From the NCBI RefSeq assembly GCF_008801835.1, contig NZ_VZOW01000014.1, positions 1 through 64,000 of the forward strand: a DNA stretch of 64,000 nt, given 5' to 3'. This stretch comes from Cupriavidus pauculus. Its GTDB lineage: Bacteria; Pseudomonadota; Gammaproteobacteria; Burkholderiales; Burkholderiaceae. Below, piece by piece: positions 43,847 to 52,961 of this stretch. Both the position numbers and the translations under genes were made by a program. The stretch's first letter is position 1. Each line of letters starts with the position of its first letter. The notes beneath the pieces are model-generated. The model was given only the letters and a program-made list of their open reading frames with translations, had not been told where the DNA came from and made no database searches.

Positions 43847-44920
43847 TTACCGCGCAGGCGGCAGCATCGACACCGACGCAGCGGGCGTGGTGGCCGGCCC
43901 GGCCGCGGGAGCGGCGGGTGCGGGCGTAGCGGCGGGTGCACCCGATGCGCCGCTGTCCTTGCCGTCGCCCCCGTCCTTGCCTGCCGCGCGCTGGGCGTTG
44001 CCCTCAGGCACCTCGAACTTCGCCACGTTCGGATCCTGCTCCGTGGCATCGGAGATGGCGACGATCTTGCGGTCGAAGATGTTGACACCCGTGAACACGA
44101 CCACATCGCCAAGACGCGGCGTGAAGGCGATGTATTCGCCTTCGTCGAGCACGAGGTTGCCTTTGACCTTCAACGGCTGCTTGACGAAGGCGTACTGGCC
44201 GCCCACGTACATCCACTTGGCGGGATCGCGCAAGGTCTTGCCAGCCACGTCGCGCAACATCACGTCGACGCTGCGCCTGAGCGACTGCTCCAGGGCCTGC
44301 TTCAGCGGCTGGCCTGAATCGCTGAGCCAGCCGTTGTCGCCGGCGAATGGCCGCGCCTGCGCGCTGGCCGAGATATAGCGGCTGCTCCAGACTTGCGCAC
44401 CGGTCGCGTCCTTGAGCGTGGTCTTCACCACCACGTAGGGACGCACGTCGGTGTCGTTCACATAGCTGAGCACCACGAATGGCAGCAGCGTCAGTTGCGG
44501 CGTGCCCGCGATACCCGGGCCAAACTTCAGCTTGCTTTGCGCGTCCGCGGCGATACCGTCCTTCACGAGCTGCTCGGTGGCCGACACCAGATCGTGACTG
44601 CCCAGCGCTTTGTCGTCGCCCAGCATCGACTTGCCTCGCTCGGCATTGATCGCGCTACCCACCAGTACGCCCAGCGGCCCGAACAGCATCGACGCACCCT
44701 GCCCCGCCTGATGACCGCTCACCAGCATGCGCGTGTTGGGCACCACATGGACACCCATCGGCATTTCCGTCCATGTCGATGGCATTTCCTTGCTGACGTC
44801 CACCGTCATCTGCTTCGGCTCCTTGGGAAAGGGCTCGGCATTGTGGAACGTTGCACAACCGGCCAGCGTAGCCACGCACGCGAACACCGGGATATATCTG
44901 GACACTGCGACCCTGAGCAT
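43847..44920 (-). CDS. hypothetical lipoprotein with Ala/Pro-rich tail
   Basis: A 357-residue predicted lipoprotein: signal YIPVFACVATLAGC with lipobox LAGC, then a large extracytoplasmic domain (GVHVVPNTRMLVSGHQAGQG, LLPFVVLSYVNDTDVRPYVV, KWMYVGGQYAFVKQPLKVKG) and a tail of about 45 residues rich in Gly, Ala and Pro. I do not recognise a family. Single gene upstream of phaG. The 212 bases before the start show no further gene. Confidence 0.75.
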   Translation of the reverse strand: MLRVAVSRYIPVFACVATLAGCATFHNAEPFPKEPKQMTVDVSKEMPSTWTEMPMGVHVVPNTRMLVSGHQAGQGASMLFGPLGVLVGSAINAERGKSMLGDDKALGSHDLVSATEQLVKDGIAADAQSKLKFGPGIAGTPQLTLLPFVVLSYVNDTDVRPYVVVKTTLKDATGAQVWSSRYISASAQARPFAGDNGWLSDSGQPLKQALEQSLRRSVDVMLRDVAGKTLRDPAKWMYVGGQYAFVKQPLKVKGNLVLDEGEYIAFTPRLGDVVVFTGVNIFDRKIVAISDATEQDPNVAKFEVPEGNAQRAAGKDGGDGKDSGASGAPAATPAPAAPAAGPATTPAASVSMLPPAR

Positions 44921-45132
44921 TTCTATGTCTTTTGAAAAGGATTTTTGAAATGCCACCATACGGCGGCGGGCTACCTTAGCATCGCGCCAACGTGTGGAGG
45001 GTCGTCCGGAAGTGGGGTATGTCGCCGCGACGCAACGCTGTGCAGCGGAGCTGAACAAGGCTCGTAAGATCCAGCCGGCAAAAACGTATGGCGACGGGGG
45101 ATCGATCCACCGCCACTGGCAAGGGCACCGCG

Positions 45133-45531
45133 CTAGCGGTCTTCGCCAGCCGCCATGACCGCTTCCGCCGCATCGTCGTCGGCGTTGGCCACGGAGCGAT
45201 CGGGCATCCAGGCGCGACCGCGCGTGCGATCGATCACGGGCAAGCGCTGCTGGATCGCGGCCTTGGCCAGCATGTGCGCGCTGATCGGCGCGGTCAGGAA
45301 CAGGAACGCCGTCACCAGGATCTCGTGCAGACTCAGGCCGCTGCCGCGCGTGCTGAAATAGACCACCGAGGCCAGCACCACGCCGCCGACGCCAAGCGTG
45401 GTGGATTTGGTTGGTCCATGCAGGCGCATGTAGAAGTCGGGCAGGCGTGCCAGACCGATGGCGCCAATCAGCGTGAAGGCACTGCCGATCAGCAGCAGCG
45501 CACATACGATGGTTTCGGCTACGGGATGCAT
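45133..45531 (-). CDS. phaG: K+(Na+)/H+ antiporter subunit G
   Basis: A 132-residue membrane subunit with the MnhG/PhaG blocks ALLLIGSAFTLIGAIGLARL, DFYMRLHGPTKSTTLGVGG and LTAPISAHMLAKAA. The start at 45531 has AGGAG at a proper seven bases; the ATG at 45537 would leave only one base. Last gene of the antiporter operon; the C-terminus has an acidic tail (NADDDAAEAVM). Confidence 0.92.
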   Translation of the reverse strand: MHPVAETIVCALLLIGSAFTLIGAIGLARLPDFYMRLHGPTKSTTLGVGGVVLASVVYFSTRGSGLSLHEILVTAFLFLTAPISAHMLAKAAIQQRLPVIDRTRGRAWMPDRSVANADDDAAEAVMAAGEDR

Positions 45532-45541
45532 GTCCATGCTC

Positions 45542-45817
45542 CTACTTCAGCTCGATGATGTCGCCGCGCTGCAGGTATTTGGTCAGCGCCACGGTGCCGA
45601 TAAAGCCGGTCACCGCGATCAGCAGTGCGATCTCGAAGAACAGCGTCGAATCGATCACCATGCCGTACAGCACCAGTAGCGCGATCGCGTTGATCGACAG
45701 CGTGTCGAGCGCAATGATGCGGTCGGGCAGGCCCGGCCCGCGCAGCAGGCGGTACAGCGTCAGCACAAAGGCAAGGCCCAGCATCGTCAGTGCAATCGGA
45801 ATCACGACGGCAAGCAT
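45542..45817 (-). CDS. phaF: K+(Na+)/H+ antiporter subunit F
   Basis: A 91-residue, three-helix subunit (VVIPIALTMLGLAFVLTLYR, GLPDRIIALDTLSINAIALL, FFEIALLIAVTGFIGTVALT). The GLPDRI...D motif is standard for MnhF/PhaF. AAGGAG nine bases ahead of the ATG; overlaps the end of phaE by 16 bases. Confidence 0.92.
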   Translation of the reverse strand: MLAVVIPIALTMLGLAFVLTLYRLLRGPGLPDRIIALDTLSINAIALLVLYGMVIDSTLFFEIALLIAVTGFIGTVALTKYLQRGDIIELK

Positions 45818-46305
45818 ACGAATATCTCCTTCAATGGCGCTTCATAGCGCGACTTGATCGTGTCGACCAGCGCCGCTTCATCGCGCAAATGCAGCACGTG
45901 GATCAGCAGCGTGCGACGGTCGTCGCTCAATTCTGCGCATAGCGTGCCAGGACTGAGCGATACGATGCTGATCAGCGCGGTCAGCGCCATCTCATGCTCC
46001 ACGTCCAGCGGCAACTGGATAAAGGCCGGACGCAGGCGCCCGATTGGCCCCAGCACAAGCATCGCCACCTCGATATTGGCGTGCACGATATCGAACAGCA
46101 CATGCGCGGCCAGCCGCGCCATCAGGTCCGGGCGACGCAGCGATACGGGACGCAGCCACAGCCGCTGCCCCACCATCAGCGCGATGCCCCACCCGAGCAG
46201 CGCGCCCAGCAGTAGTTGCGCGGCCGAGAGATCGTTGACCAGCAGCAGCCAGATAATCAACAGCACCAGGCTCAGCCACGGATGCGGGAACCATCGTTTC
46301 AGCAT
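45802..46305 (-). CDS. phaE: K+(Na+)/H+ antiporter subunit E
   Basis: A 167-residue subunit of the MnhE type: N-terminal helices (HPWLSLVLLIIWLLLVNDLS), then ALISIVSLSPGTLCAELSDD, the family signature, and a short cytoplasmic end. Three bases separate it from phaD. Confidence 0.92.
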   Translation of the reverse strand: MLKRWFPHPWLSLVLLIIWLLLVNDLSAAQLLLGALLGWGIALMVGQRLWLRPVSLRRPDLMARLAAHVLFDIVHANIEVAMLVLGPIGRLRPAFIQLPLDVEHEMALTALISIVSLSPGTLCAELSDDRRTLLIHVLHLRDEAALVDTIKSRYEAPLKEIFVCLPS

Positions 46306-46308
46306 CGC

Positions 46309-47931
46309 TCAGTCTCCCCTGCCCGATTGCGCCGCGTCGCCAGCCCCAGCATGGTCCGCATTGCCCACGTGGCCCGCTCCGAGCACAGCCTTGCGATAGG
46401 CGGCGATATCGAACAACTGGCCCACGGTGGCGTCGAGATAGCGTTCCATCGGCTTGGCAAACACCACCAACGCCACGTTGCCAGCCAGCAGCAACACCAC
46501 GCATGCCAGTTTCCATCTGCGCAGCACCAGCCGGCGCGTGGGAGAACGCACGCCGTGATAAACGTGCGGCGCGCTCCAGACCTGCCGGCTGCCCGTGCGG
46601 CTCACTGCGATCAGCAACAGCAGGCTCGATACCAGCACCGCCGGCCACAACACCGGCGCCAGGGGGCCGACGGTGGCGCGCAGCAGCATCGCCTTGCCCA
46701 GAAATCCCGAGAGCGGCGGCAAACCGGCCGCGGCCACAGCCGCCACCATGAACAGCGCGCCTTCGAGCCGAATGCCGGGACGCCGCCCCGCCGCGCGATC
46801 CGCCGCGACGGAATCGGCCGCTGCCGCGGCGGCGGCCCGCGCGGCGCGACTATCGGGCTCGCCTTGCGTATCGAGCGCTTCCGACAACAGGAACAAGGCG
46901 GCCGTGCACAACGTGGTGCTCTGCAGGTAGTACAGCGCAGCGCTCCACGCCGGCGCACTTTGCACGCTGATGCCCGCCAGCAGCAGACCGACGGAGGTCA
47001 GCACCAGATACGCGGTCAGCACCCGGACCTCGCGCGCGCCCAGCGCGCCGATTGCGCCGATCGCCAGCGTGGCGAGCGCCATCCACCATAGCCAGTCGTG
47101 CATGAATCCCGCCAGCGGCCCGGCGTCCAGCGCAAAGATCAGCGCCTGCGTGCGCACGATCGCGTACAGGCCTACCTTGGTCATGATCGCGAACAGCGCC
47201 GCCACCGCGCCCGTGGCGCCCGCATAGGCACGCGGCAGCCAAAAGTACAGCGGAAATGCCGCCGCCTTGAGCAGGAACACCAGTTGCAGCATGGTTCCGG
47301 CCGCGGCCACCAGGTGCGCCGCATCGGCATCGAGCGTGCCGAGCCGGGCGCCCATATCGACCATGTTCAGCGTGCCCGTCACGCCGTACAACACGCCGAT
47401 GGCGATCAGGAAGAAGCTTGACCCGACCAGATTGATCAGCACGTAATGCAGGCCCGGCACGATGCGCCGCTCGCCGCCGCCATGGACCAGCAGCGCATAC
47501 GAGGCGATCAGCAGGATCTCGAAGAACACGAACAGGTTGAACAGATCCCCCGCCAGGAACGCGCCATTCAGGCCCATCAGCTGGAACTGGAACAGCGCAT
47601 CGAAATGCCGGCCCAGGCGCGCGTCGCCACAACTGGCATAGACCGAGGTGGCCAATGCCAGCACGGCGGTCAAGGTCAGCATCAGCGCGCCAAGACGGTC
47701 CAGCTGGAAGACGATGCCGAACGGCGCCGGCCAGTTGCCCATCGCAGCCACCGGAATGACGCCGCTATCGGCCACGCGAAGCAGCACGATGGCCAGTGGC
47801 AGCAACGCCAGGGCGGCAGCAATCGACAAGCTGCGCTGCCGGCGTTGCCAGCGCGCCGGCATCATCGCCAGCAGCGCACCGGCAAACATCGGCACCAGCA
47901 CCGGCAGCAACAGCAAATGCGTCACCGTCAT
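46309..47931 (-). CDS. phaD: K+(Na+)/H+ antiporter subunit D
   Basis: A 540-residue NuoM/NuoN-like subunit with about 14 helices and the Lys/Glu charge network of proton-translocating subunits (FVFFEILLIASYALLVHGGG with the Glu, LLKAAAFPLYFWLPRAYAGA with the Lys). The segment near 360-375 is an Ala-rich insert. The ATG overlaps the phaC stop (ATGA), so translation is coupled. Confidence 0.93.
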   Translation of the reverse strand: MTVTHLLLLPVLVPMFAGALLAMMPARWQRRQRSLSIAAALALLPLAIVLLRVADSGVIPVAAMGNWPAPFGIVFQLDRLGALMLTLTAVLALATSVYASCGDARLGRHFDALFQFQLMGLNGAFLAGDLFNLFVFFEILLIASYALLVHGGGERRIVPGLHYVLINLVGSSFFLIAIGVLYGVTGTLNMVDMGARLGTLDADAAHLVAAAGTMLQLVFLLKAAAFPLYFWLPRAYAGATGAVAALFAIMTKVGLYAIVRTQALIFALDAGPLAGFMHDWLWWMALATLAIGAIGALGAREVRVLTAYLVLTSVGLLLAGISVQSAPAWSAALYYLQSTTLCTAALFLLSEALDTQGEPDSRAARAAAAAAADSVAADRAAGRRPGIRLEGALFMVAAVAAAGLPPLSGFLGKAMLLRATVGPLAPVLWPAVLVSSLLLLIAVSRTGSRQVWSAPHVYHGVRSPTRRLVLRRWKLACVVLLLAGNVALVVFAKPMERYLDATVGQLFDIAAYRKAVLGAGHVGNADHAGAGDAAQSGRGD

Positions 47932-48278
47932 GCGCGCTCCTTCGCCGTGCCTGCACCGGGCTCCGCGCCGTCAACGTGATCGCTGCCGGACTGGCCCAGC
48001 GAGCGCAACGACAGCACGACGGCGAACGCGGTCATCGCAAAACTGATGACGATGGCGGTCAGCACCAACGCCTGCGGCACCGGATCCGCATAGCTTGCGC
48101 CGGCGGCTATCACCGGCGGCCGCGCCGTCGCCAGCCGCCCCATCGACAGCAAAAACAGCGTCACCGCATACGAAAGCAGCGTCAGTCCAAGCACCAGCGT
48201 AAAGGTGCGCGCACGCAGCAGCAGATAAATGCCGCAAGCGGCGAGCACGCCAATGGCAATGGCGAAAGCGGCTTCCAT
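47928..48278 (-). CDS. phaC: K+(Na+)/H+ antiporter subunit C
   Basis: A 116-residue NuoK-like subunit (MEAAFAIAIGVLAACGIYLL, LLSYAVTLFLLSMG, PVPQALVLTAIVISFAMTAF; the last is the MnhC signature). It starts at 48278, sharing one base with the phaAB stop (TGATG), and ends overlapping phaD. The gene symbol follows antiporter usage and is not the polyhydroxyalkanoate synthase. Confidence 0.93.
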   Translation of the reverse strand: MEAAFAIAIGVLAACGIYLLLRARTFTLVLGLTLLSYAVTLFLLSMGRLATARPPVIAAGASYADPVPQALVLTAIVISFAMTAFAVVLSLRSLGQSGSDHVDGAEPGAGTAKERA

Positions 48279-51115
48279 CACCGGTCCTCCTGCGATTCGG
48301 CCACGCGCGCGGCAATGCGTTTGTCGCGCACGCCAAGGTGCGACACGATCAGCAGCGTGGTGCCGACCACCGTGAAATAGACGCCAAGGTCGAACACCAT
48401 CGCCGTGGCCAGTTCGATCTCGCCGATCCACGGGAGATGGAAATGCCCGAACGCGGTGGTCAGGAACGGATAGCCGAACAACCAGCTGCCCGCACCGGTC
48501 AGGCCCGCCACCAAGATGCCCGCGCCTGCCAGCACCCGATAGTTGACCGTGATGCGCGCTTCGGTCCATAGCACGCCGCTGGCCACGTATTGAAGCAACA
48601 GCGCGATCGACGTCACCAGCGCCGCGACGAAGCCGCCGCCGGGCAGGTTGTGCCCACGCAGCAGGATGAACACCGCCACCAGCATCGTGAGCGGCAGCAT
48701 CAGGCGCGCCAGGATCGACAACAACAGCGGATGGCTCTGACTAGCCCATGGCGCTCCGTTGGGATCGAGATCGGGCGCAGCCAGCCGCAAACCCTTGAGC
48801 ATCGCCTGCACGCCGAGCCCGGCCACCAGCAACACGCAGATCTCGCCGAAGGTGTCGAAGCCGCGGAAATCGACGAGGATCACGTTGACGATGTTATGAC
48901 CGCCGCCGCCACTGAGCGCGTTTTCGACAAAGAAATCGCCAATCGACGCATAGGGGCGCGTCATCACCGCGAATGCCGCACCGGCCGCCAATGCGCCGCC
49001 GGCCACCGCCAGGGCGACATCGCGCACGCGGCGCACGACGCCCACGCGCTCGCCCGCATCGACGGGCAGGAAATACAACCCCAGCACCAGCAGCAGGATC
49101 GTCACCACTTCCACCGAGATCTGCGTCAGCGCCAGATCTGGCGCGGAAAAGCGCGTAAACAGCAAGGCCACCATCAAGCCGCAGGTACTGAGCAGCGCGA
49201 GCGCCACCACGCGGCGACGGCGGTTGAACACCACCAGCAGCGCGCCCAGCGACAGGATGGCCAGCGCCAGCGCCGTCATCGCATCGAGCGGAGACTGCGG
49301 CAGCGGTCCGCGCAGCGCGCGCACCGCGTCGGCGCCTTGCAGTGCGCCCGCCCCGAGCAGATACCAGCCCGGCAGCAGCACCATCGCTGCGAGCAGCATG
49401 GCCACGTACCGCTGCAGCGAACCGTTTTCCATCCACGCGGTAAAACGGCGCGCCAGCCACGTCATGGCCTGCATCACGTCCTCGAAACGGTCGCGCGCAT
49501 TGAGGATCGCCAGCGTGGCGTGGTGGCGATGAAACGCCTCGCGCCGGAAGCGGAACAGCAAGGCACCCGCGACCATCGACACCAGGCTCATCAGCAACGG
49601 CAGGTTCACGCCATGCCAGAGGCTCAGGCTGTATGCGGGCGGCGGTCCGTTCAGCGTGGCGCGCGCGGTGACATCGAGCAGCGCACCGACCGTGACGTTG
49701 GGCACCAGGCCCACCACCAGGCAGATCACCACCAGGATCTCCACCGGCAGTTTCATCAGGCGCGGCGGCTCATGCGGCGGATAGTTGGGCAGGTCGTTCG
49801 GGGTGCCGTCGAAGAACACGCCGTAGATGAAGCGCAGCGAATAGGCGACGCTAAGCGCGCCGGCCAGCGTCGCCATCGCCGGGACCATCCAGTTGAAATG
49901 GCCGAACAGTCCCTGCGCCAGCGTTTCGCCGAAGAACATTTCCTTGCTCAGGAAGCCGTTCAGCAGCGGCACGCCAGCCATCGACAGCGACGCCACGATC
50001 GCCAGCGCGCCGGTGTGCGGCATATAGCGCCACAACCCATGCAGGCGCGTCAGGTCGCGCGTGCCGGTTTCATGGTCGATGATGCCCGCCGCCATGAACA
50101 GCGACGCCTTGAACACCGCGTGGTTGATGATGTGGAACAGCGCCGCCACCGTGCTCAGTTGCGTGTCGAGCCCAAACAGCAGCGTGATGAGGCCCAGATG
50201 GCTGATGGTGGAATACGCCAGAAGCCCCTTGAGGTCACGCTGCAGCAACGCCATGCCCGCGCCACCCACCAGCGTGATCAGACCCGACAGGCTGACCAGG
50301 TAGAACCACCAATCGGTGCCGTCCAGCACCGGATACAGCCGCGCCAGCAGAAACACACCGGCCTTGACCATCGTGGCCGAATGCAGATACGCCGAAACCG
50401 GCGTGGGCGCCGACATCGCGTGCGGCAACCAGAAGAAGAACGGAAACTGGGCGGACTTGGTAAACGCGCCGACCAGCACCAGCACCAGCATCAGGGGATA
50501 CAGCGGATGGCGCTGCACCGCGCCCGCCTGCGCCAGGATGTCGTTCAATTCCAGGCTGCCGCAGATATGTCCGAGCAGCAGCACTGCGGCCAGCAACGCC
50601 AGGCCGCCCGCGCCCGTCACGGTCAGCGCCATGCGCGCGCCCTTGCGCGCGTCTGAACGATAAGACCAGAAGCCGATCAGCAGGAACGATACGATGCTGG
50701 TCATCTCCCAGAACATCAGCATCAGCAGCAGGTTCCCGGACAACACCACGCCAAGCATCGCGCCCATGAACAGCATCAGCAGCGTGAAGAATCGCACCGT
50801 CGACGCCACGCGCGGCAGGTAATAGCGCGCGTAAACGATCACCAGCAGACCGATGCCGGCAATTAGCAGGGCAAACGTGAAGGCCAACCCGTCGAGCCGT
50901 AAACTCAGGTGCAGCCCGATCGCATCGAGCCAGTCGTGGCGCCAGCCCAGGACCTGGCCCGCCGCAACGGTCGGCCAGCTTGCCGCCAGCAGGCCCAGCG
51001 CACCGAGCGCCGCTGCGGCGGCCAGCGCAAAGGCCACGGTGCTGCCGGCGCGCTTGCAGAACTGGATCAGCATGGCGCCCGCGAACGGCAGCGCCACCAG
51101 CGCAATCATCAGCAT
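48278..51115 (-). CDS. phaA: K+(Na+)/H+ antiporter subunit A-B fusion
   Basis: About 945 residues with roughly 20 helices. The first 700 are NuoL/MrpA-like (FWEMTSIVSFLLIGFWSYRS, FFFWLPHAMSAPTPVSAYLH, MFFGETLAQGLFG); the end carries the MnhB part (LMLPLTMLVAVFILLRGHNL, PGGGFVAALV), so A and B are one chain as in Sinorhizobium PhaAB. Exchanges external H+ for internal K+ or Na+. Candidate starts are ATG 51115 (MLMIALV) and 51109; the TGA of a small upstream frame overlaps the latter (TGATG). Confidence 0.93.
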   Translation of the reverse strand: MLMIALVALPFAGAMLIQFCKRAGSTVAFALAAAAALGALGLLAASWPTVAAGQVLGWRHDWLDAIGLHLSLRLDGLAFTFALLIAGIGLLVIVYARYYLPRVASTVRFFTLLMLFMGAMLGVVLSGNLLLMLMFWEMTSIVSFLLIGFWSYRSDARKGARMALTVTGAGGLALLAAVLLLGHICGSLELNDILAQAGAVQRHPLYPLMLVLVLVGAFTKSAQFPFFFWLPHAMSAPTPVSAYLHSATMVKAGVFLLARLYPVLDGTDWWFYLVSLSGLITLVGGAGMALLQRDLKGLLAYSTISHLGLITLLFGLDTQLSTVAALFHIINHAVFKASLFMAAGIIDHETGTRDLTRLHGLWRYMPHTGALAIVASLSMAGVPLLNGFLSKEMFFGETLAQGLFGHFNWMVPAMATLAGALSVAYSLRFIYGVFFDGTPNDLPNYPPHEPPRLMKLPVEILVVICLVVGLVPNVTVGALLDVTARATLNGPPPAYSLSLWHGVNLPLLMSLVSMVAGALLFRFRREAFHRHHATLAILNARDRFEDVMQAMTWLARRFTAWMENGSLQRYVAMLLAAMVLLPGWYLLGAGALQGADAVRALRGPLPQSPLDAMTALALAILSLGALLVVFNRRRRVVALALLSTCGLMVALLFTRFSAPDLALTQISVEVVTILLLVLGLYFLPVDAGERVGVVRRVRDVALAVAGGALAAGAAFAVMTRPYASIGDFFVENALSGGGGHNIVNVILVDFRGFDTFGEICVLLVAGLGVQAMLKGLRLAAPDLDPNGAPWASQSHPLLLSILARLMLPLTMLVAVFILLRGHNLPGGGFVAALVTSIALLLQYVASGVLWTEARITVNYRVLAGAGILVAGLTGAGSWLFGYPFLTTAFGHFHLPWIGEIELATAMVFDLGVYFTVVGTTLLIVSHLGVRDKRIAARVAESQEDR

Positions 51116-51273
51116 GCGCGGCCCTCGGCGGGCGTTGGCGCGGCAAGTAGCGCGGGGAGGTGCGCAGATATGGGCGCCGAACGCGGCGCAGGCATGGTTT
51201 CGGTTGCGCGCGGTGCACGGCCGCGGCACGTGCACCTGCGCCATCCATCGGTGGCGAATAGGGCAATCGTCAT
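51109..51273 (-). CDS. possible 54-residue leader frame coupled to phaA
   Basis: A small frame starting MTIALFATDGWRRCTCRG with AAGGAG six bases upstream, a better ribosome site than that of phaA. Its stop overlaps the second phaA ATG as TGATG. The peptide is unremarkable (Ala/Pro/Arg-rich) and may be untranslated chance sequence; coupling is what makes it worth noting. The rest of the gap to 51457 shows no gene. Confidence 0.35.
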   Translation of the reverse strand: MTIALFATDGWRRCTCRGRAPRATETMPAPRSAPISAHLPALLAAPTPAEGRAC

Positions 51274-51457
51274 CGGAACTCCTTCGCGCGTCATTGACGC
51301 CGGCGGGCGGTACAGGGGTAGCGGACGGAACGACCCGAGCGGGTCGCGGCGCACATCACCGCCATTTTGCCGCAGCAGACTGTGGAGAGCCAGTAACTAT
51401 TTTGCCCCTGGAGGCGATGTCCAATGTGCGGCGCAGCATCGAGACCCAGCGGGGCGG

Positions 51458-51787
51458 CTACATCCGCAGCGGACCCGGGCAGGCCTTGAGGCCGATCCAG
51501 ATCACGCCGATGACGATATTGACGGGCACGCTGAGGGTGCCGGGCACATAGAAAATCACGGACAGCGTCGGCGCCCGCATCAGCACTTCGACCGCGCAGC
51601 CCAGCCCGTAGAACAGCACGCCGCACCAGAGCCAGCGCCGCATATAGGTAAGTAGCCAGTGCGCGCGCGACTGATTGAAGCGCCACGCCGCGGCGCGCGC
51701 CATCAGATCGCCGCGGCTGACATCCTTGAACAGCCAGTCGAAAAAGAAATAGCGATACAGCAGCGTGCGAAAGGCAAGCTCTTGCAT
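51458..51787 (-). CDS. small membrane protein, unknown function
   Basis: A 109-residue protein with a basic N-terminal half (MQELAFRTLLYRYFFFDWLF, RAAAWRFNQSRAHWLLTYMR) and two hydrophobic segments (LWCGVLFYGLGCAVEVLM; PVNIVIGVIWIGLKA). Probably an inner-membrane protein. ATG 51787 is chosen by domain start; the ribosome site is weak and a start at 51856 is possible. No family recognised. Confidence 0.65.
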   Translation of the reverse strand: MQELAFRTLLYRYFFFDWLFKDVSRGDLMARAAAWRFNQSRAHWLLTYMRRWLWCGVLFYGLGCAVEVLMRAPTLSVIFYVPGTLSVPVNIVIGVIWIGLKACPGPLRM

Positions 51788-52171
51788 GGTTAGGTATATC
51801 CAGGCACCGACACGACGCCGGGCAGCCCCGGGTGGCGGTGGAAGACGATTCCGCAATCACCGTGCCCGACCTGCCTGCACGCGCGCGAGGCGATCGGGGG
51901 CATGAATTACTGTAGTTGCTGGATACGCGCGGAGTAACTTTTTCGCGGCGGCATTGCAAAAAAAGGGGCACGCCGCACGCCCCCTTGCGCAGCGTCGGGC
52001 GTGGAGCCCGACAAGCGCGGCGCGCATGCCCCATTCTGGCGCACGCCGCGACCAGGTGACGAAGGCGACGGTGGCTGCGCGAGGCGGCGCGCCCGGGCGC
52101 CGGGCGGGCGCTCAAGTTGCCGCCCCGGAAAGCCGTAGAATCCTCCGGTTACGATCTGGAGAATTCTTTCG
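51788..52171. other. intergenic region with two hairpins
   Basis: 384 bases with no convincing gene. A GTCGGGC/GCCCGAC hairpin is at 51994-52012, and a GGGGC/GCCCC hairpin with an A run of seven on its left is at 51958-51983. On the minus strand this looks like a terminator, but no minus-strand gene ends there. Confidence 0.5.
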
Positions 52172-52753
52172 ATGCACAAGGCATTCCTGTTCGGCGCCAT
52201 GCTGTTGGCCGCCGCCGCCAACGCCCAAACCGCCGCCAGCGCCCCGGCCGCCGCCAATATCGCCGCGCCGCTCGGCCTGGAACTGGGCAAGACCAAATGC
52301 GCGCGCATGACGCCCGGCCCGGGTCACGAAAAGGCCGGCACGGCGCAATGGGCCGGTGGCGATGCCATCGAGATCAAGCGCCTGGACCGCTTCAACCTGC
52401 CAGGGCTGAGCCGCGTGATCGTCAATTGCGATGCGCAGGATAACGTGGCGCTGATCACCATGACATTCGAGCGCAGCGCGCTCGACGAGGTCAGCAGCAA
52501 GCTCGACGCGCGCTACACATCCCGGCGCAAGACCGACGCCAACGCCGAAAACGCCTACGCCGAATGGACTGCGGCAAACGGCAGCCTGGAGCTGCTCTAC
52601 GCGCGCGACGGCAAGCAATTCACCGTTGCCTACTGGAGCAAAGGCGCCAAGGCGAAATACTTCGCCTATAACGCCGGCAGCAGCACCGGCAACGCCGGCG
52701 CCGCCGGCAAGCCCGCCGCAGCCGCGCCGCAAAAGCAGCCTGCCGCGCTGTAG
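52172..52753 (+). CDS. secreted hypothetical protein
   Basis: A 193-residue exported protein: signal KAFLFGAMLLAAAANAQ, a globular middle (APLGLELGKTKCARMT, AIEIKRLDRFNLPGLSRVIV, NGSLELLYARDGKQFTVAYW) and an Ala/Gly/Pro-rich tail. Two Cys (KTKCAR, VNCDAQ) could pair. No family recognised. GGAG twelve bases before the ATG; stands alone. Confidence 0.7.
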   Translation: MHKAFLFGAMLLAAAANAQTAASAPAAANIAAPLGLELGKTKCARMTPGPGHEKAGTAQWAGGDAIEIKRLDRFNLPGLSRVIVNCDAQDNVALITMTFERSALDEVSSKLDARYTSRRKTDANAENAYAEWTAANGSLELLYARDGKQFTVAYWSKGAKAKYFAYNAGSSTGNAGAAGKPAAAAPQKQPAAL

Positions 52754-52961
52754 GCGGTGCAGGTGGCGTAGGCGCTTCATCGCCGGCGCCAGCATTTGCG
52801 CCGGCAGGCAGCCGCTCCGCCGCAGTTTCGTGCGATCGCCGTCCCGCCGCGCCGCTATCGCTTCAACAAAGCCCACCTTAAACAAATGCAAATTGCCTGC
52901 GTGGCGGGCGTGGCGCACAGTCTCCTCCCATAACAGCCTGATATAGAAACAGGAGGAGACC

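Noticed and set aside
48590..50656. Plus-strand frame of 688 codons opposite phaA
   Set aside because: Gln/Arg/His-rich translation without domain, opposite a clear antiporter subunit.
51958..51983. Hairpin with A run that looks like a minus-strand terminator
   Set aside because: No minus-strand gene ends just to its right, so no transcript would need it; kept only as part of the gap description.
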